Shown here piece after piece: positions 17,805 through 26,480 of a stretch of 64,000 bases of DNA. Where the stretch lies: NCBI RefSeq assembly GCF_027158485.1, contig NZ_JAMKYJ010000009.1; one strand, 5' to 3'. The position numbers were made by a program, and so were the translations under genes. This DNA comes from Oxalobacter formigenes (GTDB lineage Bacteria; Pseudomonadota; Gammaproteobacteria; Burkholderiales; Burkholderiaceae_D). The notes beneath the pieces are model-generated. The model made no database searches. It was given only the letters and a program-made list of their open reading frames with translations, and was not told where the DNA came from. Position 1 is the stretch's first letter; each line of letters opens with the position of its first letter.

Positions 17805-17831
17805 GCCGGAAATCCTGTTTCCGGCTTTTTT
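17805..17831 (+). terminator. Terminator of microprotein A
   Basis: GCCGGAAA and TTTCCGGC form an 8-bp stem followed by six T. The sequence before it (TTAGAGTTTTTTTCATTT) is nearly the same as before the terminator at 18335. Confidence 0.9.
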
Positions 17832-18068
17832 ATTGGCGTTTTCCGGATAATTTACAGGTGGCCAATTCTGTTATCAGGAATGTCCGGCCTGTGCATAAGG
17901 GAAGCTTTCTCCTTTTGAGATATATCGTTTTTTTCAATGATTCTCTTGATTTTGATTGAATGTCACAATCGCGTAATGAAAGACACTTATCTTCCAGTTA
18001 TCGATTAAAACCGGATTGATTGCTGGATAAAAAACAGTGTTGATCATTTTGTCAAAAAGGATTTGATC

Positions 18069-18296
18069 ATGGATGACGCGATAACGAAACGGAGCATCAT
18101 GAGGGCCGTTATCCTGGCATGCATCCCGGCCTGTTTGTCCGCGGTGGTGCTTTACAAGATGCCCGTGAAAGATTTTCTGGTTTCTGCCATATTGGAAAAT
18201 ACCGGCAGTTATGTGAGTGGACACCCCGACGTGAAACCGGATTCGAGAATGACCGACCGGTTGAAGAAAGATCGCTGGATGGATTTGTTTTTGTAG
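18069..18296 (+). CDS. Microprotein B of a tandem cassette pair, single membrane span
   Basis: A 75-residue protein. The first 14 residues match microprotein A at 7 positions (MDxxIxKRxIxxxV). After that, residues about 11-31 form one hydrophobic segment rich in Ala, Val, Leu and Cys, likely a transmembrane helix, followed by a polar tail with DRLKKDRWMD. The ATG at 18069 is chosen because AAAAAGGA lies 8 bases upstream; a TTG two codons earlier is in frame. A perfect terminator follows 38 bases after the stop. No known family is recognised. Type I toxins are small single-span proteins too, but there is no antisense RNA that I can demonstrate. Confidence 0.5.
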   Translation: MDDAITKRSIMRAVILACIPACLSAVVLYKMPVKDFLVSAILENTGSYVSGHPDVKPDSRMTDRLKKDRWMDLFL

Positions 18297-18334
18297 TTGC
18301 TTGGTAAGTGCGTTTTAGAGTTTTTTTTTCATTT

Positions 18335-18362
18335 GCCGGAAACAATCGTTTCCGGCTTTTTT
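18335..18362 (+). terminator. Terminator of microprotein B
   Basis: GCCGGAAAC and GTTTCCGGC form a 9-bp stem with loop AATC and six T. It is nearly identical to the terminator at 17805. Confidence 0.9.
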
Positions 18363-18420
18363 ATTCGATAATTCTTGTTTCTGGGAATAAACAACAAGGT
18401 ATTTCATTGGTTTATAGCCA

Positions 18421-18581
18421 GAATACAGCCCGATCCTGAAAGGTAAGGGCGGTACATTCGAGCCGGGTTTTCCTTCAAACCGGCCAAAAACGACAAGGTC
18501 AGCTTTGATCCGGGCATTCAGGCGTATACCGCAGTCCGTGAAGGGGTCGCTGCAACGGCCCGGTTCAGGTACCAGTTCTGA
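18421..18581 (+). pseudogene. Decayed 3' end of an autotransporter gene
   Basis: Translation of 18421-18459 gives EYSPILKGKGGTF. After a one-base deletion at about 18460-18461 the next frame, from 18462 to the TGA at 18579, gives AGFSFKPAKNDKVSFD and later REGVAATARFRYQF. This matches the last part of an autotransporter beta-barrel; the intact gene at the start of this window has LKG at the corresponding place and ends REGVAGKFRMNYAF. Stop codons occur just upstream and the rest of the gene is gone, so this is a fragment of about 53 codons with a frameshift. It is too short and broken for an open-reading-frame search to show. Confidence 0.75.
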
Positions 18582-18667
18582 TAGTTATTCAAAAATAGCT
18601 CCAGTCGTTTGTCCCGTATGTCTGGCTTTTCAGCCCGTTGCCTTTTATGGGACGGTTGTTTTTTTGA

Positions 18668-20410
18668 TCAATGAATCACTTCTTTTTTATCAAGTGATCT
18701 GGCAATCATACGGATCAGCTTGTCCGGATCGATCGGCTTTGACAGGTAATCGTTCATGCCGCTTTTAAGGGCGTTTTCCATATCGTTTCTGAATGCGTTT
18801 GCCGTCAGTGCAATGATGGGGATCGTCCGGGCATCTTCTTTGGGCAAGTTCCGGATGATCCGGGTTGCTTCGAGTCCATCCATCTCCGGCATTTGTACGT
18901 CCATCAGAACAAGACTGTAAAAACCGGCTGGTGAGGCCTTGAACTTGTCAACTGCTTCCCGACCGGTCCAGACGTGGTCCATGATGACTTCTGTCTTTTC
19001 CAGCATTGCCATAACGATTTCAGCATTGATTTCATTGTCTTCCGCGATCAGAATGCGACAGCCTTTGAGCTGAACCGGTTTGCCGTCTGTTGATTCACTG
19101 TTTGACATGATGACCGGATTTTCATGATCCATCTGTTCAAGCCCGAGTCTGACCGTAAAGGTCGAACCTTCGCCGGGGAGGCTGTTTACCGACATGGTGC
19201 CGTGCATCATTTTCACCAGATTCTGGCAGATCGCCAGACCCAGACCGGTCCCACCATATTGTCTGACTGTCTGTTTTTCCTGCTCGAAAGGTTCGAACAT
19301 GTGTTTCATGAATTCTTCCGACATCCCGATGCCGGTATCGCTGACGATGAATTCGAGATTGACGTAACGTGAAGTATCCGTCGGCGTCTGCCGGACTTCA
19401 AGGATGATTTCTCCGCCCGATGGCGTAAATTTGATGGCATTGGAAACGATATTGATAATGATTTGGGTGATTCTCAATTCATCGCCAATGAGCGCCTGTC
19501 CGGTCAATCCTCTTTTGATGAGCCTGAAGTCGATATTCTTGTCTGCGGCTCTCTGGGCAAACATGATTTCGATATTGTCGAGCATCTGGAGAAGATTGAA
19601 TTCTTTTTCAACCAGTTCAACCTTGCCGCTTTCGATTCTGGCCATATCGAGGATGTCGTTGATCAAGGCCAGCAAAAACTGGGAAGACATGTCGAGTTTG
19701 TTCAGGCTGTCCTCGAGTTTTTCACGGTTTTCCAGCGACATTCTGGCAATTTTCGTCATGCCGATGATGCCGTTCATCGGAGTGCGGATTTCATGAGACA
19801 TTTTTGAGAGAAATTCACTTTTTTCCTTGCTGGCGTTTTCGGCATATTGCAAATCCTGGCTCAGTTTTTTTTGCCTTGAAGACAGAAGGTAAACCAGCAG
19901 TACAAGAATGGCAAAAGCAATATTCAGTCCGATGAGCCAGCCCCATGTCCTGTATACGATTTTTTCCGAGTATTCTTCTGAAGCGGTTACGGCCTGATTG
20001 GCTACGTCAAAGAGCTTTTCACTCAGATCGTAAAGTTTTTGTGTGTCGCCGCCTTTGCGGACATGGTAGATTTCTGACTTGATGGTTTTCCAGTGGTTTT
20101 GCAACTCTTGCAAGTGGCTTTGATAAACAGGGTCGTCCAGAAAAACAAGATTGTTTTTTCCTGTTCCACCCGTCAGTTCGTTAATGATGCAGTCAAGCCG
20201 GTCAATGAGAGGATCGTCAGGAATATGCCGGAGTTCCTGTTTGACAAGTTGCTGGGTGGCGCCACGGACGATGCCGGTGTAATTGATGACCCGGGCGTGT
20301 CCCTGCAGCTTGTTGATGTAATAAAGAGATACACCGCTCAAAAAGGTAAACGCGACAATCAATAGCGCAGGCACTATTTTCCGGTACGTTTTGCGTGACA
20401 ATGAAGTCAT
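18668..20410 (-). CDS. Hybrid sensor histidine kinase with receiver domain
   Basis: A 580-residue inner-membrane sensor. Transmembrane helices lie at about residues 13-32 and 154-176, flanking a helical periplasmic sensor of about 120 residues. Then come HisKA with SKMSHEIRTPMNGIIG (phospho-accepting His near 206), HATPase_c with NIVSNAIKFTPSGG, DTGIGM and GGTGLGLAI, and a receiver domain from about 445 with LVLMDVQMPEMDG (phospho-accepting Asp) and ALTANAF. There is no Hpt domain and no response-regulator gene next to it, so it must signal to a partner elsewhere. GGAAG precedes the ATG. The sensed signal is unknown. Confidence 0.9.
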   Translation of the reverse strand: MTSLSRKTYRKIVPALLIVAFTFLSGVSLYYINKLQGHARVINYTGIVRGATQQLVKQELRHIPDDPLIDRLDCIINELTGGTGKNNLVFLDDPVYQSHLQELQNHWKTIKSEIYHVRKGGDTQKLYDLSEKLFDVANQAVTASEEYSEKIVYRTWGWLIGLNIAFAILVLLVYLLSSRQKKLSQDLQYAENASKEKSEFLSKMSHEIRTPMNGIIGMTKIARMSLENREKLEDSLNKLDMSSQFLLALINDILDMARIESGKVELVEKEFNLLQMLDNIEIMFAQRAADKNIDFRLIKRGLTGQALIGDELRITQIIINIVSNAIKFTPSGGEIILEVRQTPTDTSRYVNLEFIVSDTGIGMSEEFMKHMFEPFEQEKQTVRQYGGTGLGLAICQNLVKMMHGTMSVNSLPGEGSTFTVRLGLEQMDHENPVIMSNSESTDGKPVQLKGCRILIAEDNEINAEIVMAMLEKTEVIMDHVWTGREAVDKFKASPAGFYSLVLMDVQMPEMDGLEATRIIRNLPKEDARTIPIIALTANAFRNDMENALKSGMNDYLSKPIDPDKLIRMIARSLDKKEVIH

Positions 20411-20673
20411 GAAATATTCTTCCTGTCCAATTGCGGTTTTACACTAAATTACAGGAGATTAAATATTTGTCAGTTTTTATGAGACTGAAGCCGGTATTGG
20501 AAATGTGATCCTGCCATCACAAAACACGATCCAATGATTCAAGTATGCCATAGAATCAATTCTTTATTATTTCTTTATGGAAATATCTGATTTTAACCTT
20601 GATCACACTATATCAATGTGTTGTTTTAATGACATGTCTTCAGTTGAATATCGTAAAATGAAATTGCAGGGAT
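20411..20673. other. Intergenic region upstream of the hybrid kinase
   Basis: No gene is seen. An inverted repeat TGTGAT-N6-ATCACA (20504-20521) lies about 95 bases before the kinase start. It has a longer gap than a CRP site. The rest is AT-rich. Confidence 0.4.
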
Positions 20674-20702
20674 GAAAAAAGCCCGGAAACCGGGCTTTTT
20701 TA
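20674..20702 (-). terminator. Terminator of htpG
   Basis: GCCCGG and CCGGGC form a stem with loop AAA, flanked by an A run and a T run. Read leftward it ends the htpG transcript. Confidence 0.9.
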
Positions 20703-20718
20703 CAGATATAAAGTGAAA

Positions 20719-22641
20719 TCAATCACTTTTTTTCCCGACTGAATCGAGAAGCATGTTGTTCATCAGCTTGACGAAGGCAGCCGGATCGGCAAGTGCACCA
20801 CCTTCGGCCAGAACGGCCTGATCGAACAGGAGATTTGTCCAGTCGTCGAAATGTTTGTCTTCGTATTTGAGACTTTGAACGATTGGATGATTCGGATTGA
20901 TTTCCAGAATCGGTTTCATGTTCGGTACCTTCTGGCCTGCGGCTTTCAGCATTCTCTGGAGATTGCCGGAAAGGTCTTTTTCATCCGCGATCAGGCACGT
21001 TGGCGAATCGGTCAGTCTGACAGTAACCCTGACGTCTTTGACTTTTTTCCCAAGAACCGTTTTCATTTTTTCAATCGTATCCTTGAAATCGGTCTGGTTT
21101 TCCTCGTTCTGTTTCTTTTCTTCCTCATCGGCCAGTTTCAGAAGATCAAGGTCGCCCTGCGCGACGGACGCCAGATTTTTTTCATTGTATTCCGTCAGGA
21201 AAGAAAGCATCCATTCATCCACACGGTCGGTCAGGATGAGCACTTCGATGCCTTTCTTGCGGAAGATTTCCATATGAGGACTGTTTTTCGCGGCTGTGTA
21301 ATTTTCTGCGGTGATGTAGAAAATACGGACCTGGCTGTCTTTCATCCTCGAAATGTAATCGTCCAGCGAAACGTTTTGTACGTCCGAATCATTGTGCGTG
21401 GAAGCGAAGCGCAGCAGTTTTGCGATGCGTTCCTTGTTGCCCGGGTCTTCCCCGACGCCTTCTTTCAGGACCTGTCCGAACTGGTTCCAGAAAGTGGTGT
21501 AGAGTTCTTTCTTTGCCGGATCGTCAGATTGGGCCAGTTCTTCCAGCATGGTCAAAACGCGACGGGTCGAACCCTCGCGGATCATTTTGACGTCCCGGGA
21601 TTCCTGCAGGATTTCACGGGAAACGTTCAGGGGCAGGTCGTTTGAATCGATCACGCCACGGACGAAACGCAGGTAAACCGGCATCAGCTGTTCCGCGTCA
21701 TCCATGATGAAAACACGTTTGACGTAGAGCTTGATGCCGCCCCGCTTGTTACGGTCCCACAAGTCGAAAGGCGCTTCTTTCGGGATATAGAGCAGTTGAT
21801 TGTATTCCGTGCGGCCTTCGACCTTGTTGTGCGTCCAGCTCAAAGGATCGTTAAGGTCGTGAGTGATGTGTTTGTAAAATTCGCGGTACTGTTCGTCGGT
21901 AATGTCGGCCTTGTTTCTTGCCCAGAGTGCATTGGCCTGATTGACGGTTTCCAGTTCCGTTCCGGTTTTCATCGTTTTCGATTCATTGTCCCATTCTTCC
22001 TTCAGCATCTGGATGGGAAGGGAAACATGGTCGGAATATTTGCGGATGATGGCTTTCAGGCGCCAGTTGGTCAGGAAATCGTCTTCGCCTTCACGCAAGT
22101 GAAGTGTGATGTCCGTTCCGCGTTGGGCCCTGTCGATTTTTTCTACCGTAAAGTCGCCTTCACCAGTCGATTCCCATCGGATGCCTTCGCTGGCTGGCAG
22201 CCCTGCGCGCCGGGATTCAACGGTAATTTTATCTGCAACGATAAAGCCTGAATAAAAACCGACGCCGAATTGTCCGATCAGAGCGTCGTTTTTCTTCTGG
22301 TCGCTCGACAGGCGCGCCAGAAATTCTTTCGTCCCGGATTTGGCGATCGTACCCAAATGGGCAATTGCCTCATCCCGGCTCATCCCGATACCGTTATCGG
22401 ATATGGTGATGGTTCTGTTTTCCGGAGAAAATGAGATCCGGATTTTCAGATCAGGATCGTGTTCCTGCAGTTCAGGCTTGTCCAATGCTTCGTAACGGAG
22501 CCGGTCGATGGCGTCCGATGCGTTGGAAATGAGTTCGCGCAGGAAAATTTCCTTGTTGGAATAAAGAGAGTGGATCATCAATTGCAGAAGCTGTTTCACT
22601 TCTGCCTGAAAGCCCATGGTTTGTTTTTCCGATTCAGCCAT
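20719..22641 (-). CDS. htpG: Chaperone HtpG (Hsp90)
   Basis: A 640-residue bacterial Hsp90, a dimeric ATP-dependent chaperone of the cytosol. The GHKL ATPase domain shows ELISNASDAIDRLRYEAL, ISDNGIGM and GQFGVGFYSGF; the middle domain (ANALWARNKADIT, KLYVKRVFIMDD, LPLNVSRE) and C-terminal dimerisation domain are complete. The length matches the family. It is transcribed alone. A sigma-32-type promoter lies 51-79 bases upstream of the ATG (22692-22720), which fits heat-shock control. Confidence 0.97.
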   Translation of the reverse strand: MAESEKQTMGFQAEVKQLLQLMIHSLYSNKEIFLRELISNASDAIDRLRYEALDKPELQEHDPDLKIRISFSPENRTITISDNGIGMSRDEAIAHLGTIAKSGTKEFLARLSSDQKKNDALIGQFGVGFYSGFIVADKITVESRRAGLPASEGIRWESTGEGDFTVEKIDRAQRGTDITLHLREGEDDFLTNWRLKAIIRKYSDHVSLPIQMLKEEWDNESKTMKTGTELETVNQANALWARNKADITDEQYREFYKHITHDLNDPLSWTHNKVEGRTEYNQLLYIPKEAPFDLWDRNKRGGIKLYVKRVFIMDDAEQLMPVYLRFVRGVIDSNDLPLNVSREILQESRDVKMIREGSTRRVLTMLEELAQSDDPAKKELYTTFWNQFGQVLKEGVGEDPGNKERIAKLLRFASTHNDSDVQNVSLDDYISRMKDSQVRIFYITAENYTAAKNSPHMEIFRKKGIEVLILTDRVDEWMLSFLTEYNEKNLASVAQGDLDLLKLADEEEKKQNEENQTDFKDTIEKMKTVLGKKVKDVRVTVRLTDSPTCLIADEKDLSGNLQRMLKAAGQKVPNMKPILEINPNHPIVQSLKYEDKHFDDWTNLLFDQAVLAEGGALADPAAFVKLMNNMLLDSVGKKSD

Positions 22642-22691
22642 TTTTACCTCGTATTTACCTCGTGGAAAGCGATATTAAATGAATGAAACCC

Positions 22692-22720
22692 ATATAGGGG
22701 TTTATACCGTATATTTCAAG
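22692..22720 (-). promoter_or_regulatory. Sigma-32 (RpoH) type heat-shock promoter of htpG
   Basis: Read leftward: CTTGAAA (22714-22720), 14 bases, CCCTATAT (22692-22699). The -35 element is a perfect match to the RpoH consensus and the -10 element matches 7 of 8 of CCCCATAT. The site lies just upstream of a classical heat-shock gene. Confidence 0.8.
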
Positions 22721-22904
22721 GGGTATCCAGTGCACAGGGCTATATTGCGCATTTTCAATGTCCAACATTTGTCAGGATGTTTTGTATTTGCCATAAGAAA
22801 ATGCCGCAATCGGCAGGCGAATGTTATTTCCTGAACCCTTTTTTCAGTATCGCTCCGGTATGAGTGGCGCTATAATCGGATAAAACAATTACGATACTAT
22901 TTAC

Positions 22905-24068
22905 ATGAAGTACTCTGACCGAATCCTCAATACCCCTTCCTCGTTTATCCGCGATATCCTGAAAGTGACCGATGCACCGGACGTCATTTCTTTTGCGGGA
23001 GGCCTGCCCAATCCGGTTTCTTTTCCGATCGGCGATTTGCAGGAATCGATTGAAGGGGCCATCAAAAAAAACGGAAGCAAACTGTTCCAGTATTCCACGA
23101 CGGAAGGTTATCTGCCCTTGCGGGAAATGATCGCAGCCAAATATCGCCGGAAGTTCAATCTGGACGTTAATCCTGAGGATGTACTGATCACGAACGGTTC
23201 GCAGCAGGCGCTGGAACTGCTCGGCAAGGTCATTCTGAACAAGGGTGATCAGGTATTGATGGAAGAACCGGGTTATCTGGGCGCCATTCAGGCTTTTTCC
23301 CTGTGCGAACCTCAATTTTTGTCCGTGACTCTGGAAGAAGACGGCCTCGATCTGGTGAAACTGGAAGAAATGCTGAAAACGAATCCGGTCAAGCTGATTT
23401 ACTGCGTACCGAATTTCCAGAATCCGACCGGTTTGACGTATTCGCTGGAAAAAAGAAAAGCCATGCGTGACATTGTTTCGAAATATGATGTTGCGTTCAT
23501 TGAAGACGATCCATACGGCGAATTGCGTTTCCGGGGGGAATCACTGCCCTATATCGGCGCAGGCCATATGGAAAACAGCATTTTGCTGGGAACGTTTTCC
23601 AAAACGGTCACGCCGGGTATGCGTCTGGGTTTTCTGATCACGAAAAATACCGAGTTGATGCGCCATCTGGTGACCGCCAAACAGGGCAGTGACCTGCATA
23701 CGAACATTTTCACGCAGTATGTCATTCATGAATATCTCATGAATAATCCCTATGCAGAGCATGTCAAAAAGATTATCGCCCTGTATGAGGAGCAGGCCAC
23801 CGCCATGCTGGATGCGATGGAAGCGTATTTCCCGAAAACGGTTTCATGGACGAAGCCTGAAGGGGGGATGTTCATTTGGGTAACGTTGCCGGAGGGATTG
23901 TCGGCACTGGATGTTTTCCAGAAAGCGATGGAAAAGAAAGTGGCTTTCGTGCCGGGCGATCCGTTTTATACCCACAAGCGGGGCGTCAATACATTCCGCC
24001 TGAATTATACGAATGCAACACCGGACGTGATCCGGGAAGGTATCAAACGGCTGGGCAGTATTTTGTAA
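22905..24068 (+). CDS. PLP-dependent aminotransferase, LysN/aminoadipate type
   Basis: A 387-residue fold-type I aminotransferase of the subgroup that includes 2-aminoadipate transaminase and the catalytic part of MocR regulators, without the DNA-binding domain. Visible are ISFAGGLPNP, QYSTTEGYLPLRE, NGSQQALEL, NFQNPTGLTYS, EDDPYGELRF and the cofactor lysine in GTFSKTVTPGMRLG. It probably transfers amino groups from branched-chain, aromatic or aminoadipate-type substrates to 2-oxoglutarate; the true substrate cannot be read from the sequence. TATAAT at about 22870 could be its -10 element. It is convergent with ilvE. Confidence 0.88.
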   Translation: MKYSDRILNTPSSFIRDILKVTDAPDVISFAGGLPNPVSFPIGDLQESIEGAIKKNGSKLFQYSTTEGYLPLREMIAAKYRRKFNLDVNPEDVLITNGSQQALELLGKVILNKGDQVLMEEPGYLGAIQAFSLCEPQFLSVTLEEDGLDLVKLEEMLKTNPVKLIYCVPNFQNPTGLTYSLEKRKAMRDIVSKYDVAFIEDDPYGELRFRGESLPYIGAGHMENSILLGTFSKTVTPGMRLGFLITKNTELMRHLVTAKQGSDLHTNIFTQYVIHEYLMNNPYAEHVKKIIALYEEQATAMLDAMEAYFPKTVSWTKPEGGMFIWVTLPEGLSALDVFQKAMEKKVAFVPGDPFYTHKRGVNTFRLNYTNATPDVIREGIKRLGSIL

Positions 24069-24085
24069 AAGAAGTCATTGAAATA

Positions 24086-24119
24086 AAAAAGCGCAAATGA
24101 AAATTTGCGCTTTTTTTTT
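24086..24119. terminator. Bidirectional terminator
   Basis: GCGCAAAT and ATTTGCGC form an 8-bp stem with GAAA loop between an A run and nine T. It is shared by the convergent aminotransferase gene and ilvE. Confidence 0.92.
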
Positions 24120-24133
24120 AACTGACAATCGAA

Positions 24134-25057
24134 TCAGACCGGACTCAGCCAATGGGCATATTTCGGCGCTTTTCCGGCAACGACGTCGAAAAAGAGGGAC
24201 TGGATTTTTTCGGTGATCGGGCCACGGGAACCGCTCCCGATTCTCCGGTTATCGAGTTCACGTATCGGGGTGATTTCTGCTGCGGTGCCAGAAAAGAAGG
24301 CTTCGTCGGCACAATAGACTTCGTCGCGCGTAATGCGTTTCTGAATGACTTCAAAGCCGAGATCGTTGGCCAGAGTGATAACCGTATCGCGAGTGATACC
24401 GTCGAGGCAGCTTGCCAGATCCGGAGTATAGAGTTTCCCGTTTTTGACGATGAACACATTTTCACCGGAACCTTCGGAAACAAAGCCTTCCGTGTCGAGT
24501 AACAGGGCTTCGTCGTAACCGTCGGCAGTGGCTTCCTGATTGGCGAGGATCGAGTTGATGTAATAACCGGATGCCTTGGCGCGAACCAGCGACACGTTGA
24601 CGTGGTGACGGTTGTATGAAGAGACCTTGACACGGATGCCCTTGTTGATGCCGTCGTCTCCGAGATAGGCGCCCCAGGGCCATGCGGCGATGGCGGTATG
24701 GATGGTGTTCTTTTTCGCGGATACGCCGAGCATTTCGGAGCCGACCCAGATGATCGGGCGGATGTAGCCTGATTCCAGATGGTTGGCTCGAATGACTTCT
24801 TTTTGCGCTTCCATCAGTGTGTCCATATCGTAAGGGACGTTCATCTGGAAGATTTTCGCCGAATTCAACAGGCGTTTTGTGTGTTCCGGCAGGCGGAAGA
24901 TGGCGGTTCCGTTTTGTGTCTTGTATGCGCGCACGCCTTCGAACACCGACATGCCGTAATGTAAAGAGTGAGTCAATACGTGGATGGTGGCGCTTCGCCA
25001 GTCAACGAGTTGTCCATCCTGCCAGATTTTTCCATCACGGTCATGCATTGGTGACAT
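24134..25057 (-). CDS. ilvE: Branched-chain amino acid aminotransferase
   Basis: A 307-residue fold-type IV PLP enzyme that makes the last step of Val, Leu and Ile synthesis. Characteristic segments are HSLHYGMSVFEGVRAY, AAWPWGAYLG, KASGYYINSILANQEA (cofactor lysine region), EGSGENVF and FFSGTAAEITPI. It is full length. GGAGAAA precedes the ATG. It is transcribed divergently from pgk with about 200 AT-rich bases between them. Confidence 0.95.
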   Translation of the reverse strand: MSPMHDRDGKIWQDGQLVDWRSATIHVLTHSLHYGMSVFEGVRAYKTQNGTAIFRLPEHTKRLLNSAKIFQMNVPYDMDTLMEAQKEVIRANHLESGYIRPIIWVGSEMLGVSAKKNTIHTAIAAWPWGAYLGDDGINKGIRVKVSSYNRHHVNVSLVRAKASGYYINSILANQEATADGYDEALLLDTEGFVSEGSGENVFIVKNGKLYTPDLASCLDGITRDTVITLANDLGFEVIQKRITRDEVYCADEAFFSGTAAEITPIRELDNRRIGSGSRGPITEKIQSLFFDVVAGKAPKYAHWLSPV

Positions 25058-25255
25058 GAGAATTTCTCCTGAATTTCAAGTCAAAAATTCAATTCTAATC
25101 GAAGAGATGTCTTGTTCAAAAGAATTATGTTTACAAGCTCATATTGTGTGACTTTTTTGCTTATGAGATATGACAATCAGTGGCCCTTAAAATGGCTATA
25201 CAGGGTTGGTGTACGGTAAAATAAAGAATTCTTTCACTTTCCATGGTCATTACCT

Positions 25256-26458
25256 ATGCAAACTGAACCTTCTTTCAAACGTCTTTCCGATCTGGTGGAT
25301 AAAGGCGAGCTGCAGGGAAAACGTGTTTTTATCCGTTCAGACCTGAATGTTCCGCGCGACGCTGACGGCAATATTACTGAAGATACCCGTATCCGCGCTT
25401 CAATGCCTGCCATCGAAGAGGCATTGAAAGGCGGTGCTGCGGTTATGGTGACGTCGCATCTGGGTCGTCCTAAGGAAGGCGTTTTTTCCGAATCGGAGTC
25501 GCTCGCGCCTGTTGCCAAACGCATGTCGGAATTGCTGGGCAAGCCGGTTGAATTGAAACGTGACTGGATCGATGGGGTGGACGTGAAACCGGGGCAGGTC
25601 GTTCTGTTGGAAAATGCCCGTTTCAACAAGGGTGAAAAGAAAAACGACGATGATCTCGCCAAAAAGATGGCAGCCTTGTGTGACGTATACGTCAATGACG
25701 CTTTCGGAACAGCCCATCGCGCCGAAGCGACGACTTACGGTATTGCCAGATATGCGCCTGTTGCCGTTGCTGGCCCTTTGCTTGCCGCTGAACTGGATGC
25801 GCTGGAAAAGGCTCTGAAAAGTCCACTGCGCCCCATGATGGCGATCGTCGGGGGTTCCAAGGTTTCCGGGAAACTCGAAGTGCTGAAAACGCTGGCTGAC
25901 AAGGTCGACAGTCTGATTGTCGGAGGTGGTATTGCCAATACATTTTTGCTGGCTGCCGGTTATCCGGTCGGGCGTTCGCTGATCGAGGAAGATCTCATCG
26001 ATGAAGCCAAATCGATCATGGCGAAAATGAAATACCGCAAGGCAACGGTACCATTGCCGGTTGATGTGGTGACGGCCAAGGAATTTGCCGCCAGCGCACC
26101 AGCTGTCGTCAAAAAGGTCGCTGATGTCGAGCCGGATGACATGATTCTGGATATCGGCCCTGAAACGGCGAAACTCTATGCCGACCGCATTGCCAAATCC
26201 GGAACGATTGTCTGGAATGGTCCGGTTGGTGTTTTTGAATTCGATCAGTTTGCAGGCGGTACGAAGACCGTTGCCGAGGCGATTGCCAATTCACGGGCTT
26301 TTTCGATTGCAGGTGGCGGGGACACGCTGGCTGCTATCGCCAAATACAATATTGCCGACAAAATGGGGTATATCTCGACTGGCGGTGGCGCTTTTCTGGA
26401 ATTCCTGGAAGGGAAAACCTTGCCTGCTGTCGAAATCCTGATGCAGCGCGCACAATAA
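25256..26458 (+). CDS. pgk: Phosphoglycerate kinase
   Basis: A 400-residue enzyme converting 1,3-bisphosphoglycerate and ADP to 3-phosphoglycerate and ATP, reversible in gluconeogenesis. Motifs are RSDLNVPRD, TSHLGRP, NDAFGTAHR, GGSKVSGK, NGPVGVFE and the C-terminal SIAGGGDTLAAI with STGGGAFLE. Length is as expected. It is followed after 22 bases by the class II aldolase gene, a common pairing in Burkholderiales (where a pyruvate kinase gene often stands between; it is absent here). Confidence 0.97.
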   Translation: MQTEPSFKRLSDLVDKGELQGKRVFIRSDLNVPRDADGNITEDTRIRASMPAIEEALKGGAAVMVTSHLGRPKEGVFSESESLAPVAKRMSELLGKPVELKRDWIDGVDVKPGQVVLLENARFNKGEKKNDDDLAKKMAALCDVYVNDAFGTAHRAEATTYGIARYAPVAVAGPLLAAELDALEKALKSPLRPMMAIVGGSKVSGKLEVLKTLADKVDSLIVGGGIANTFLLAAGYPVGRSLIEEDLIDEAKSIMAKMKYRKATVPLPVDVVTAKEFAASAPAVVKKVADVEPDDMILDIGPETAKLYADRIAKSGTIVWNGPVGVFEFDQFAGGTKTVAEAIANSRAFSIAGGGDTLAAIAKYNIADKMGYISTGGGAFLEFLEGKTLPAVEILMQRAQ

Positions 26459-26480
26459 ATATAATCAAGGAGAAAAACGG

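Noticed and set aside
20504..20521. TGTGAT-N6-ATCACA as a CRP site
   Set aside because: The gap between TGTGA and TCACA is 8 bases instead of the 6 required for CRP; it is kept only as an inverted repeat.
20598..20617. TTGAT...ATCAA as an FNR/ANR box
   Set aside because: The half-sites are 8 bases apart instead of 4, and no gene start is suitably placed.
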